DNA from: Odobenus rosmarus divergens | Lineage: Eukaryota; Chordata; Mammalia; Carnivora; Odobenidae | Direction: 5' to 3' | DNA: 64,000 bases | Assembly: GCF_000321225.1 (NCBI RefSeq) | Contig: NW_004450380.1 | Span: 2,358,098-2,422,097, forward strand | Shown: positions 33,016 to 45,434 of the stretch, in pieces | Layout: each line of letters starts with the position of its first letter | How positions within the stretch are numbered: the first letter of the stretch is position 1 | The notes under the pieces: model-generated | Database searches by the model: none | What the model was told of the DNA's origin: nothing | What the model saw: the letters and a program-made list of their open reading frames with translations, nothing else | Position numbers and translations under genes: made by a program

Positions 33016-33508
33016 GCTGAATTTCAGACGATGTGTTCTGTGACTTTTGTAGGAGGTGTGTACTTCTGAGCAGAACCTGGTATGAAGCATTTAGCACTCT
33101 GGTACTTCGGTGAAGAGGCGGTTTGCAGGGAGCTGTGCCGTGGTCCCTGCAGGCCATTTGCCGTAATTTCTGCAAAGACAGACAACCCTGCCTTCATGGA
33201 TCCCTAGTTCCCTCTGAGCGAACACTATCTTTTAACAAGGGAGCGTGCTAAGTAACCCTCCTTGCAGCTTTTCCTGGGTCGGGGGTCATGAGGAGCATGG
33301 GCTAGTGTGGGTGCACTTGAGTTTGACGCGGTGGCTCATCAGGTCGGCCAGGGGAGCCGAGGAGGACACGGCAGTGGCTGGCACCCGGGCGTCTGGGCTA
33401 GCCGGCCTCCAGGGAGCCGCTCGCTATGAGGGGAGGGCTGGGATTCATTGCCTTTTGGTTTTGATTTTACTTGTCTTCTGGTGATGGATAACGGTGGTGG
33501 AAGTTTGG

Positions 33509-33586
33509 GCCTGTTTCTGATTAGTGAAATGACCCTTCACCTGAGACTAAGTGCAAAACGCTCTCCTGAGTCTCCTGAACCCAGGT
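33509..33586. repeat. 78-bp dispersed direct repeat, copy 2
   Basis: Identical to 32539-32616 and 970 bp downstream in the same orientation. Flanking sequences differ immediately at both ends. No clear target-site duplication or A-tail is visible. Confidence 0.95.
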
Positions 33587-33944
33587 TTTTCCGATGGTGA
33601 GTTTAATGGCCTCCAGGCCATTCTCCGGGCTGAGAAAATGAAAGACGTGGTGTGTGGGGGATTGCAGCTTTTTGTTTAGAGAGAAGGAGGAGGGGGTCAC
33701 GCTGAGCTGGTATAGGCACGGCTTGGCTTCCCCTCAGGAAGGGAAAGCTGCAGGTGGAACGCCGCCTGGGGGTACAGGCGGGGAGTGTCTGTGGCTGCCA
33801 GATGAGGGCACCAGGCACTTTCTGGGCAGAGACCATCTTGTCGCTTAGGAGAGGACCACGCCCACCCCACCTGTTCTGTTACAGGAGACAGCCTGGACAC
33901 CAGGATGATTTCTATACCTGGAGCTGCTTCTTCAAGCGATTCTA

Positions 33945-34030
33945 GAACATTCAGGAAATATTTAGAACACCTAACATGTGCCGGGCATTGGATTAGGAGC
34001 TTGGAACTTTCAAGTACAACCAAATAACTG
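33945..34030 (+). mobile_element. L2/MIR-type fragment
   Basis: CAGGAAATATTTAGAACACC followed by TAACATGTGCCGGGCATTGG resembles the L2 3' end. Short and old. Confidence 0.5.
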
Positions 34031-34074
34031 AGTTTGACCTTGGAGCTGCTACCCTGGGTTCGGGGCTGTGTTTT

Positions 34075-34107
34075 TATTTATTTATTTATTTATTTATTTA
34101 TCTATTT

Positions 34108-34138
<31 letters not shown>
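34075..34138. repeat. (TTTA)n microsatellite
   Basis: About 16 TTTA units with one TCTA interruption. It is an expanded tail of the adjoining antisense SINEC. Confidence 0.95.
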
Positions 34139-34308
34139 ATGATCTTTATTTGAGAGAGAGAAAAAGAGAGAGAGAGAATCTGAAGCAGACTCCATGCTGA
34201 GTGTAGAGCCCAAGGTGGGGCTCAGTCTCACAACTGCGAGATCATGACCCGAGCAGAAAACAAGAGTCGGGTGGGATGCTCCACCAGCTGAGCCACCCAG
34301 GCGTCCCT
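34076..34308 (-). mobile_element. SINEC, antisense, with expanded tail
   Basis: Ends CTGAGCCACCCAGGCGTCCC. Flanks GGGGCTGTGTTTTT and GGGGCTGCATTTTA are a diverged target-site duplication. The A-tail has become the (TTTA)n microsatellite. Confidence 0.93.
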
Positions 34309-34394
34309 GGGGCTGCATTTTAAAATAAGAGAAGTGCTTTTCAAGTGCTTATTTCTTAGTCTTTTCGGTGATCAGATTCTTAGCTGCATCTTGG

Positions 34395-34600
34395 TGGTCT
34401 TTTTCTAAGCGTTTTCTTTTCCAGCTGTGGTAAAACACACCAAGTTCACCATCTTAAGGGCACAGTGCGGCATGAAGCGCATCCAGGCCATGCAGCCGTT
34501 CCCACCATCCACCTGCAGGTCTTCCTCCTCTTCTCACACTGAAACTCTGAACCCATTGAACAGCTCTCCATTCTGCCCTCCCTGCTTGAAGTTATTTTGA
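34395..34600 (-). mobile_element. Old L1 3' UTR fragment, antisense
   Basis: GGTAAAACACACCAAGTTCACCATCTTAAGG and CATGCAGCCGTTCCCACCATCCACCTGCAGG-type order (shown as GTAAAACACACCAAGTTCAC then GCCGTTCCCACCATCC) matches an L1M 3' UTR in reverse. Confidence 0.65.
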
Positions 34601-36055
34601 AATAAAACAGTGCTGGAAAAACTCCAGAGAATGCTCTCAGGAGAAGGACCTAGATGATTCATTAGATCATTCATTCACTCCCCAAACATCCCTCTCAGCA
34701 GCATCCTGTGTGTGCTGCTGTCTGTGGTACGTGTTCCAGCTTCCAAACCACGTGGAACCCAGACTTTGGTCTCAAGAGGTTGATCAACTCATAGAGGAGA
34801 CAAGGATGCACACAAATGGGTACTTAAATGGGTCACAGAGGCTGCAGGGCAAGCCTGGAGGTGCTGCAGTGCCCCAGATCCTTCCCAGTTCTCAGTGTGG
34901 GAGGGACTCCTGTCTCTCTGTCCTCGGTTGGAGCGTCCAACTTCAGGTGCTGGGGGCCATAGTCCAGTGGCTAGGAGAGGGTACTGGTGTCACTTTTAAA
35001 AATGCACACACCTGCAGTGCAGTCCTGAGCCCGGGTTAGCCTTTCTGGCCGAGGACGCTGGGCGGGTTTGTGGCAGTGGTAAGTCCGGGCTGGGGGTGGT
35101 GGAAAGAACCAAACCCCAGCCATGGGAACACACTGCCCAGAGCAGCATCTGGGTCCCTCTGGAATTGCAAGCAGACTCTTGTCCTTGGCTGGGGGTAGGT
35201 TGGAGTCGGAGACCTGTGCCCTGCCTGTGACTTAGCCCACTCTCATCATCGGACCTTCTGCTGCACTTTCTTCTCTCTGTCTCCCTCACACACAAACTCA
35301 ATCCCTCCTCTCCCTTGAAATCTCTTTAGTGCTGTTTAACCTTTCTACCCTGGTCTCCCCTCCTCTGCTGCTGCTTTTATGGTGGTTTCCGCTGATGGAT
35401 CACCTGGACAAGATGCCCCCGGCTTTGTGAGCAGCAATTAGTGCTCCCCCCGAGAAGGGGCTCGGTTGCCTGGCAGCCTTGGCTCGCAGGGCAGATTTGG
35501 CCTCTCTTCACTTGAAAGTAGGTTGTCGATGAGCTCGGATGCCCAAGCTTACTGCACCGGCTCTTGCCAACCCCTCCTGATCTCATTGTGGTGTACATTT
35601 TCAAGATTGTATCACATTAGCTCAGGAGAATTCAGGAGAGAAAAGTGTACTAGTAAAGCAAAAAAAAAAAAAAGAAAAAAGAAAAAATGATGATTTCTTT
35701 CATTATATTATAACCCAGATGAAAATGAAACTGACTCCACCGGGCTGTGTTCTGAGAGAACCCGCGGAATGTATGTGTGGAGGTGGGTGGGTTATAAGGC
35801 ATGGAGACACCTAGCCTCAGGTGAAAAGGACTTTGTGTTTTGGTTTCTTCTTTGGATTCCTTGTAGGATTGGTTTTCTTGGGAAATCATGATTTTAGGGA
35901 AAAGATGAGACAGGGTGTGTAGTTGGCAAGATCCTTCCAGTGTCGGCTTTGTGAGCCACAGAGGCGGTGCTGGCCACTGAGGGCGGGCTGGTGCTACTTT
36001 TGGAGATCAGGTTGTTTGTTGTTGGCTAGACTGTTGCACACGCAGGAATGTGGGA
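34601..36055. other. Intron 2 sequence; A-rich run at 35659-35686
   Basis: No gene was recognised. The A-rich run after 35659 could be the tail of an unrecognised retroposed sequence, but nothing upstream supports one. Confidence 0.4.
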
Positions 36056-36059
36056 TCAT

Positions 36060-37200
36060 TCTTTTCTGTTTTTCAGTAGCTTTACTGAAATACAATTTAC
36101 ATGCCATACAATGCACCCGTTTTGAATGTGCAGTCTGGTGGGTTTTAGTATACTCCCAGAATTTTGCAACCATCGTCCCCAGTAATATTAGAACATCTCT
36201 GTCCCTCCCCAAAGAAATGCGGTGCCCATTATCAGTCAGTCCCCATGCGCCCGTCCCCTCAGCCCCAGGAAACCATGGCCCTACTTTCTCTCTCTATGGA
36301 TTTGCCCATCCTGGACATTTCCTATTCATGGGAATCACGCACTACGTGGTACTTCGTGACTGACTTTTTCACTCGGCACCATGTGGTCAGGGCTCACCGC
36401 ATCGTAGCGTGGAGCGGAATGGCATTCCATTGTGTGGATATACACGCTGTGTACCTGTTCACCAGTGGATGGCTATGTGGGTTATTTCCAGTTTTTCGCT
36501 ATTATGAAAAATGCTGTTGCGAACGTTTGGGCATCAGTCTCTATGAGGACATATATTTTCCGTTCTCATGGGCTGATACTTGGGAGTGGAATTACTATTG
36601 AATGTGGTAACTCTGTGTTTAATACCTGGAGAAACTTTGAAGCTGTTTTTCAGTGTGGCTGCACCATTTACACTCCCGTCAGCAACAGATCAGATGTCTG
36701 TCCTCCGTTGTCTGTCTTTTTGATTCTAGTGGATGTGATGTGGTGTCACACTGTGGTTTTGATCTGCATTTCACTAATGACTAGTAAGGTCCAGCATCTT
36801 TTCACGTGATTATTCACCATTCTTAGGTTTTCTTTGGAGAAACGTCTAATCAAATCTTTTGTTCATTTTTTAGTTGGGGCTTTTTGTTGTTGTCACTGAG
36901 TTGTGAGAGTCCTTTATATATTCTGGGTAGAAGTTCCTTATCAGATATATGATTGGCTGGTGTTTTCTCCCAGTCTGTGACTTATCTTTTCATTTTCTTG
37001 ATGATGTCATTTCAAGCACAGATGTTTTATTTTTGATGAAGTCCAACTCACTGGTTTTTCTTTTGTTGCTGTGCTTTTGGTGTCTTATCTGAGAATTCAC
37101 TGCCCAACTTGAGGTCATGAAAATTCATTCTTATATGTTCTTTTAAGAGTTTTATAGTTTTAACTTCAACTTAGGTCTATGGTCCACTTCTTGATTAAGA
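36060..37200 (-). mobile_element. Old L1 (L1M-type) 3' region, antisense
   Basis: GTAGCTTTACTGAAATACAA, TGTCCCTCCCCAAAGAAATG, CTCTATGGATTTGCCCATCC, TATGAAAAATGCTGTTGCGA and ACTTGGGAGTGGAATTACTA appear in the expected reverse order of an L1M 3' UTR and ORF2 end. The 35923-36809 open frames on the + strand are shadows of this element. Confidence 0.85.
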
Positions 37201-39679
37201 TCTTTCACTTTTCCTACAGTAAAAAATTTTCCTGGACTCATTCAGCTTTCAGTAAGATAGATGTGAATTTTCTTTCATGCTCTTTATTTTTTAACACAAC
37301 ATACCTAGTGGCCATCCCATGCTGGGTAAGCGTCAAGACTGCGGAGATGGCCGTGAGAGTTGGCACGTGGACAGGCAGGGGACAGATATCCCTGCCAGAA
37401 TCTCTCACGCGTCTTTGGACGGATGACAGGGAGAATGGTCACACGGGCAACTTGCAGGCGGGAGATGGACTCCAGGACCTTGGCACTGAGCAAAGGAAAG
37501 CTTGACCTCTTGACCAGCATCACAGGTGACAAAGCCAATGAGCCATCAGAGAGAGACCTCGTGGGATGGCGCAATTGAGTCGTGGCTCCAGGGCAGTCTG
37601 CCAGGCAAGCTGTCGGAAGGGCAGACAGTGATCAACAGTTTTGCTGGGGTGCTGTCATGTAGTTATTTGATAAAGTTCTCTCTCCATTCTTGCTTTCAGT
37701 GTTTTGGGTTTTTTTTGTTTTTGTTTTTGTTTGTTTGACATCCTGCCCCTCACCCTCCTGCAAAAGGTGCAGGAGCTTTCTTAAGCACAACTTTGGTTTC
37801 CCTCCCAAGTCCCCCAAGCATCAGCTATAACTTTTGGGGAAGGGGGGCGGAGGTGAGATGCTAGGCTTATTTTTACCAAAAACCAACACCAGTGGCACAG
37901 GATGGAAGTCACGAGACGCGATGACCTCATAGGATGTTCTCTCCTGAGGCATGAATCATAAAAGCAAGTTGAGTGGTAGCCTGTCGAGATGAACTTTAAT
38001 ACTTTGTAACTTGAGTTCCAGGCCAGGTTTCAAAACAGTTTGGGCACATTGCCAGACAGAGCTCAGCCCTCTGGCAAACTGAGTGATAGTGGAGAGCGTG
38101 GGTTGGTCTTCAGTGCTGATCTCGGTTGTTTGTGCACATGCCTGCAGACCATCATCCGCACACACAAGTACGCACTGTGTGCACTTATTCTCCAGGGAAG
38201 CTCTGCTTCGTGTTTAATGTTCTTCCATCCACCACTTGAATTTAAAATCTTGAGGGAAGTACTGAAAATCAAATGGGGTCATCTCTCGTGCATGAAAATG
38301 AGAGCCAGTATTTAAAAATCTGCATTTGTGTAACAGGTCAAATGTGGAGTACCAGTTCTCATCACAAAATGATACCTGTCCATGATTTACCTTTGGAGAG
38401 CAGGTTCTCCTTGGTGTAATTGAAATGAACTTTTCAGAATTTTCTTATTAAATATGGAAGTACACCTATACCTTCCCTCTCCCAGGGTACAGACTGAGGC
38501 TGTATAATATATAGTAGATGATTTTTAGCAAATGTGGCTCTTTGGTTTCTTCCTCCTAAACCCCAGGATTGACATAGGTTTATTACTGCCACAGTAGATA
38601 GAGAGGTATTGCTGAATGCGTCTCTTGTTTACAACGAGAAAATCTCTCCAGAGCGCTTACTTAAACATTTCTCTGGGTATTTATATCCCTGTACAACAGG
38701 AAACCATATGATTCTAGATTGGAATCCAAGACACTCAAACCCACAGTTAATTTTCAGAGCCAAATTTTTTGTATTGCTTCTCTGGGATGATGCTAATCAT
38801 CCAATTCAGATTCACTTGAACGCACATTTTTGAGAGCCTGCTGTGTGCTAAAGGCGGTGGTGGAGATACCTGATAAGATGTGGTTCAAGAATGGTATAGC
38901 GAGGGGAGAGTCTGGACAGTATCCAGAGAGGCATGTTGTGTTGGGACTAAGTGAATCTAAACATCCTTTCCTAGGTTGTCTCATTACTTTTGAAAATCAG
39001 CTCTCTGCTCCATCAGTGAACTCTGTCGTCTGCCTTTTCTCTTTGCAGAGCCTGAGGGGTTGCACTTTGCAGTCTTCGTCACAGGGGTGGGCCGTCGTCT
39101 GGTAATTTAACGACCAACATCAAGAATTCCCCAAAATAGGAGTTTACTCATATTTTTAATGTTTATATTTTCTCAAATTGGGTCCCCCCCTCCCCACCCC
39201 TGTGTGTACTGGTTTTCTAAATAAGAGCGGCAACAACAAAATCCCCCCCATGACGAGGCGTAGGCAGAGGTGCTTTGTGGAGATGCTGGGGGCATCCCCC
39301 GGGAGTTGTGTGAAACCTTCCCCAGCAAAGGGTGGACCTACTTCCTTACCTCAGGCTACGCATCACGCACCAGCACCTTCCTTGGAGTCGTCATTTCCCA
39401 TGTTATCTGGGTGCAGCTAACCCAGCAAAGCAGCCTTAGTAAGTTATGCCCTGGGATAAAGCAACCTCACTGTGCCAGTGAGGAAAAGGGAATTTCAATA
39501 ACTGTGTAGAGAGGAACACTGTTGTTTGTAGAGAGGAACCCTGAAGGGCAGTGGGAGGTTCCAAGGTCAGGAGTCAGAACTCCTAGGGGCTCTCGTCCCA
39601 CTTTCTCCTCTGAGAGCCATGTGGTGAGGAACTTACCTCCAATTTGGTCTTCCACAGAGTGGGAGTCTTCACACCTGTC
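37201..39679. other. Intron 2 sequence, with an unidentified CpG-containing block at 37300-37640
   Basis: The 37300-37640 block is richer in GC and CpG than its AT-rich surroundings and I cannot assign it to a family. The remainder (37640-39679) has short T-rich runs and a possible L2 scrap near 38820-38870. A 22-bp imperfect tandem GTAGAGAGGAAC-type repeat lies at 39507-39540. Confidence 0.4.
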
Positions 39680-39693
39680 CTGCTTACCTTTTA

Positions 39694-39892
39694 TTTATTT
39701 TTTATTTTTTTTATTTTTTTAAAGATTTTATTTATTTGACCGAGAGAGGGAACACAAGCAGGGGGAGTGGGAGAGGGAGAAGCAGGCTTCCCGCGGGGCA
39801 GGGACCCTGATGCGGGGCTCGATCCCAGGACCCTGAGATCATGACCTGAGCTGAAGGCAGACGTTTAACGACTGAGCCACCCAGGCGCCCCT
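39694..39892 (-). mobile_element. SINEC, antisense
   Basis: Target-site duplication CTGCTTACCTTTTA (39680-39693 and 39893-39906) flanks an antisense SINEC ending CTGAGCCACCCAGGCGCCCC. Confidence 0.95.
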
Positions 39893-40072
39893 CTGCTTAC
39901 CTTTTAGACAAGAATCAAACGCAATAATTGAAATGTCTATGAAATTAAAGTGACATCATTGTCATCATCACCACCAGGGGAGGTGTGATAATATTGGACA
40001 AAAGGTCCAGAAGTTTTCTTACAATTTAATTGTCCAAAATAAAAGATAATAAGAACTTTGGATAACTGGTGG

Positions 40073-40481
40073 GGTTTTTTTTGTTTTTGTTTTTTGTTTT
40101 TTTTAAGAGAGCGGGGAGGGGCAGAGGGAGAGGGAGAATTTTTTTTTTTAAAGATTTTATTTTTTATTTATTTATTTGAGAGAGAGAGAGAACGAGAGAT
40201 AGAAAGCACGAGAGGGAAGAGGGTGAGAGGGAGAAGCAGACTCCCTGCTGAGCAGGAAGCCTGATGTGGGACTCGATCCCGGGACTCCAGGATCATGACC
40301 TGAGCCGAAGGCAGTCGCTTAACCAACTGAGCCACCCAGGCGCCCGGGAGAGGGAGAATCTTAAGCAGACTCCATGCCCAGTGCAGATCCTGATATGGGG
40401 CTTGATCTCATGACCCTGAGATCATGACCTGAGCCAAAATCAGGAGTTGGTCGCTCAGCTGACTGAGCCACCAAGGCACCC
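40073..40481 (-). mobile_element. SINEC, antisense (outer host of a nested SINE)
   Basis: Target-site duplication GGATAACTGGTGG (40060-40072 and 40482-40494). The element is split at GGGAGAGGGAGAAT by a second SINEC. Its right half runs from 40360 to CTGAGCCACCAAGGCACC at 40481. Confidence 0.94.
40140..40345 (-). mobile_element. SINEC, antisense (inner, nested)
   Basis: Inserted within the older SINEC in the same orientation. Exact 14-bp duplications GGGAGAGGGAGAAT (40126-40139 and 40346-40359) are themselves SINE sequence. It is less diverged than its host. Confidence 0.95.
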
Positions 40482-41219
40482 GGATAACTGGTGGTTTGGC
40501 TAATGAAGTGGAGTGTTTCTATGGTCACTTGCTTTGGACTAGCCCAAGAGACAGTAAAAGGGATGATTCGGGTTCTTGTTTTGACCAAAGGCTCAGTGCC
40601 TCCACTTGTGCTTTAGGGGAATGTGGATTGGAAGGCTCTTGGCATTTCAATTTTGTGAGGGAATAAGTAGTTATGGTGGGGGGTGATGAGATGGTAACTT
40701 AGTTTTCATGGCTTATGAGGTAATGTTTAACAGTTGGTTATTAGAGCATTTATTAGTCATGTGGTAGGGTCAGTTGGTTAAGGGCCTTGAAGGACCAACA
40801 AAGGATTTAGGATTAATTCATGTTCTTGGGCTCAAGACTGAGCTGATGAAAATTTGTGGTTGAGGATCACCTTTCTGATCTTGGAGAAATTCAGGTTTGA
40901 ATGTGTGGGAATCTGATTGAAGATTGAGATAGAAAACAAGGCGCAGATTTAAGACCCTGTAGGACATAGGCATGGCTTGTGAGCTGCATGAGGTGGGAGG
41001 GGGTTAGTGAGGAAGTTGTAGGAATAAGCAAAGCCCACCTCTCTCTCTCTGATAGCCTCCATTTGCTCTAGGATTATATTTTCATATTGTCATGTTTAGG
41101 TCAGATTTAATAGCTCAATTTAGGGAAGACATTTTAAATTTCCCTTTATGCTCTGCAAACTACGGACAAGATAAGTTTTGAGAAACTAGCTCTCAAGTAA
41201 ATTCCGCTTGCACAAACGT

Positions 41220-41875
41220 TTTAAACTTTAAAATTGTGAATCATCGTGCATTGCTGGTGGGAATGTCAAGTGGTGCAACTGATAATAGAAAATGGTATAG
41301 TGGTCCCTCAGAAATTAAACATAGAATTACCATACAACCCAGCAATTCCTCTTCTGGGCATATACTGAAAAGAATTGGGAGCAGGGACTCAAACATATAT
41401 TTGTACACCCATGATCAATAGTGGTTTCATTCACAGTAGCCAAAAAATGGAGGTAACCCAGTCGTCCACTGATGGATGAATGGATAAACAAACAAACTAT
41501 ATATGTGATGTTTTAACACACACATATAAAATTCAGCCTTAAAAAAGAAAGACCATTCTGAAATGCTACAACATGGATGAACCTTGAGGACATTTTGCAA
41601 AGTGAAATAAGCCAGTTATAAAAGGACAGCTATTCTGTGATTCCACTTGCATTATGAGTCCGGACTCGTCAGACTCAGACACAGGATGCAGAATGGCGGT
41701 TACCAGGGTCTGGGTGGAAGGAACTGGGGAGTTAGTGTTTAATGGTACAGGGTTTCAGTTTGGGTAGAAGAAGAAGTTCTGGAGATGGATGGGAGTGAGC
41801 ACAACAATGTGAATTACCACTAAACTGTACACTTAAAAATGGCCAATATGGTAAATCTTATGTATTCCGTAGGAG
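41220..41875 (+). mobile_element. Old L1 3' region, sense
   Basis: GCATTGCTGGTGGGAATGTC, ATACAACCCAGCAATTCCTC, GAATGGATAAACAAACAAAC, GTGAAATAAGCCAGTTATAA and AACTGTACACTTAAAAATGG are in L1M 3'-end order. Confidence 0.88.
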
Positions 41876-43879
41876 AGAAATGGTGAACTGTTCTCTTGCG
41901 TTGGTGATTTTTTTTCCTTGAAATCCTGGAAAATATAGATTCTAAAATTCTTTTCTTATATTTTCCAGTTCTGGAAAGTTAACTATGGTTGTCCTTCTCT
42001 TTTTAATGTCGTTTGCTCTAAAAAAAAAATAATGCAGTGATATTTCCTAGGCCAAACACACCCTGTTAACATGTTCATTAACATGCTGCAAAGTGTAATT
42101 TAAAGTTTATCTCACTCTGTTGTATTGTTAAGCCACAAAGAGGCAATGTTTACATCGGGTTTTATACTAGCAGTTGGACTGTCTTGAAATGTGTGTTTGG
42201 GGGTGCACTCAGGACTTTGTGGGCCTAAGGCTGTGGAAATGTATGGGTCCTTTCTTTCTGAAGGAGACCCTAAATTCAAGGTAAACCTCATCCCTCCTGG
42301 GTGATGCTCCAGAATTTAGAACTTTGTGTCTTTTCTTCATGCCAGGAAGAGGATCATCCTCGCTGGAGTTGTGAGAATGTTAACGGAAGGGGAAAGCTGC
42401 TCAGAGAACAGCCCATAGAAGGGCTCCGAGCCAGCTGCCCACGTCACCAGGACCCCCTTGTCCAGACCTTCCTCTGTCTGTACCAGCTGTTATCTGAACC
42501 AAGCCGCTTGGTTGGTAACCTTTCCATCTGAGACTGTCTCCTGGGCCTTTTGCCCGGAATTACATGGCATGCGGTCTGGACTCTAGATCGGAGGGTGTGG
42601 GGTGAGGCCTCATAGCTGCCCACAGTGGAAACAGTCTCATTTCCCCAAGAGCAGCTTCTGCTGATTTTGAACACACCAGTTCCAAATTCCCGTGCCAATG
42701 TCTATTTTCCTTTTCCCTCCATAAGATTCCTGAAATGATTGTCTTATGTTTCTCACCGATGTCACTCAAACTTCAGCACCTTTGTAAAGCGTTCTTCGAT
42801 TTCAAGAAAGTGGCCGTTTTCCCTTAGTGTTACAATGCCTCGGTTGCCCTATAATAGATGCATACCAAATATGTGTAAATATCAACATTTGTTTATTTGT
42901 GATCCTAGCTTTTATTGTGATAAAGTATCACCGAGATTTGGGAAGACAGTTGGAAAGAAGCTACCTTCTAACATGGACACTAGTAAAATCAACACCTATT
43001 AGGTGATGTCATCCATGTGTAGAAAACCTTTAAATGAATCCATTGAAGAAAGGATTGATCAGGGATGAGTTGGTACGGCTGGGATGTGCTTTCTGGAAGA
43101 TGGGACTGGATCATTACTATGAAGAGACATTTATAATCAGCTCAATTGAATTGATGGTGTCATGGCCGACCAAGAAGAGAATTAGATGGTATTTGTCTGT
43201 GTGCCTTGGAAACCTCCAAGGGTGAGGGTATTTGACAATTGATTATATGCATAAAATAATCCCTGGAAGGAGGGCAGATATCCAGCTGCTGTGTACCAGG
43301 AAAGCCTGCCTGGTTGTTTATGACCCTTGCCTTTCCTGATTCATTGGGCACCTTTATTGATGGGTTGGGCATCTCTTCTAATTATTATTAGTCAGGGCCT
43401 AGGTCAGAATTTTCTGTCTCTGTGAACTTGCCTCTTGTAGGTACCTCATCTAAGTGGAATCATACAATATTTGTTCTGCAAACACTGTTAATTAACTTGA
43501 CAAAATAACGATGAACTTAATCACCGTAATAATTATTTCAAGATTCCATTAAATTGTGAGCGTTATTGTTGTCCTCAAGATGTAATTAAAATACTATCTA
43601 CTAAAATAAATTTTAAATAGGTAAGAGAATTAAATGTAAGAAAAAAAATATAGAAAAGTACAGGTGATTAATCAATGGATGGAGAAGATTTTAAGCTGGA
43701 AGGAATGAAAGGCTCCCCCATGTTCTATGTCAAATATGTCTCAATAAATAAAAGAGAGAAAGACAAAAAGATTGGAAGGTATCACAAAAGAATATAGGGA
43801 TGGGCGTGATGCTACACATGCGTTCTGTATCTCAGAAAACAGCTGAACATTGGGTAAATAAAACCAATCTGTAGAGGAT
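41876..43879. other. Intron 2 sequence with no confident feature
   Basis: AT-rich. A short L1-like scrap (ATCTAAGTGGAATCATACAA, around 43448-43470) is the only hint of a repeat. Confidence 0.4.
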
Positions 43880-44600
43880 GTGAAAAATTAGAACACAGTG
43901 TTACTATATTTCATATATAATTTCTTTGTACACGTGTTTAATGTAAACGGCAAGACCCCAGTAGATAAATGGACTAAATTTATGTACAGACTTCACAAAA
44001 CGGGAAGCATAAGCGGCCAACAAATTCAAGGAAGATGGTTCAACCCCATTAGGAATCAAACACATGCAAATCACAACAACACCAAGATGCCAGTTTTGAT
44101 TCAGCTTTGCAAAGCTTTTTAAAAATGTGATATTCTTTCAGATGGTCGAGGGCACGTCGATAACACCTGTTTTGGAGAGCAGTTTGATGAGCCTTAAGGT
44201 TACTCTTTGCCTTTCACCTAGTAGTTTCACCTCTGAGAATCTCACTGAAGGGAATAATCATAACTACAAAGATCAATGCACAAAGATTTTTCCGAAAATA
44301 TTATTTCTGATTATAAGGAACTTAAATGACACGTTCAGCGTTATAGAAATGGTTAAGTGAATTATGACCAATCTGATCAAACAGTGTGTGGTCATTTAAA
44401 TGAAATTTATGAAAAGTTTCCAAGGCACAGGGCGAAGGCTCATGGTGTAATTGAAGCTAAGTGAGTAGAAAGCAAGGATGTGGCACTCCATGGACAGCAT
44501 GCCCATGCTCTAGACAATTAGAAAGTTCTCAGGGAAAAAAAAGTGATTTACTTTTGGCTGAAATATGAATGGAGCAAGGTAAATGGCTGCTAATCTTGTG
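43880..44600 (+). mobile_element. Probable old L1 3' fragment, sense
   Basis: AGGAATCAAACACATGCAAATC, CACCTCTGAGAATCTCACTGAAGG and GGAATAATCATAACTACAAAG resemble an ancient L1 ORF2/3' region in order. Highly decayed; the limits are uncertain. Confidence 0.5.
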
Positions 44601-45016
44601 CGATAAGCTGTTTTTTGAATTTGTCACAATGGGCACATTACTTTAAAATATTTAAAAATTTGGTTCATTTTGCAAAAACTCCATTCTCATGTACCATTTT
44701 TGGGAGTTACCTATTGGATGAACCTATGAGAAGTTACACAGTTTTCAAACTTTATATCCTGCTACATGATCATCTCTATGGCTGGCTTTTTAAAGTAATA
44801 CAATCTTGCAGAAGAGAGGGAAGAACTGTGTTTATTTCGGGTGCCTGGACAGCCCACAGTAACTCCTGCCTTCTGGGGGAGAGGAGGCCAAAGAGAAGTC
44901 ACCAGTTTGTGTACCATCTCCAATGTGCTTGACTTCTTGATGCCACTGTGCTCACTGGGCTCGCAGTTGGATATGATGTCGTCTGTTTCAGTTGGCTTTG
45001 TAAGAAGAACACTTAG

Positions 45017-45208
45017 GGGGACGCCTGGGTGGCTCAGTGGGTTAAGCGTCTGCCTTCAGCTCAGGTCATGATCCCAGGATCCTGGGATGGAACCCTGCAC
45101 TGGGCTCCCTGCTCAGCAGGGAGTCTGCTTCTCCCTTTCCCTCTTCCCTCGCTCGCTCACTCGCTCTCTTTCTCTTAAATAAATAAATTTTTTTTTTTTT
45201 TTTTTTTT
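45017..45208 (+). mobile_element. SINEC, sense, ending in a T21 tract (first of a pair)
   Basis: Head GGGGACGCCTGGGTGGCTCAG. The usual AAATAAATAAAT is followed by 21 T residues (45188-45208) instead of an A-tail. Preceded by AGAAGAACACTTAG (45003-45016) and followed by AGAAGAAAGCTTAG (45209-45222), a diverged target-site duplication. Confidence 0.92.
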
Positions 45209-45222
45209 AGAAGAAAGCTTAG

Positions 45223-45434
45223 AGGCGCCTGAGTGGTCCAGGCTGATTAAGCATCCGACTCTTGGTTTCAGCTCAGGTTGTGATCTCAGGGTCGTGAAAG
45301 CAAGTCCTGCATTGGGTTCTGTGCTGGGCTCAGAATCTGCTTAACACTCTCTCTCCCCCTCTCCCTCTGCCCCTCCCTCTTGTGCATACATGCGCAAGCG
45401 TGCTCTTCTTCTCTCTCTCTCAAATCTTAAAAAA
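45223..45434 (+). mobile_element. SINEC, sense (second of a pair)
   Basis: Head AGGCGCCTGAGTGGTCCAGG, diverged, with tail CTCTCTCAAATCTTAAAAAA. It begins directly after the right-hand duplication of the previous SINE and is followed by AGAGAAAACTTATG, a weak third copy of that duplication. Confidence 0.9.

Noticed and set aside
35923..36809. Overlapping + ORFs of 125-146 codons
   Set aside because: They lie within an antisense old L1 3' region and are shadows of repeat sequence.
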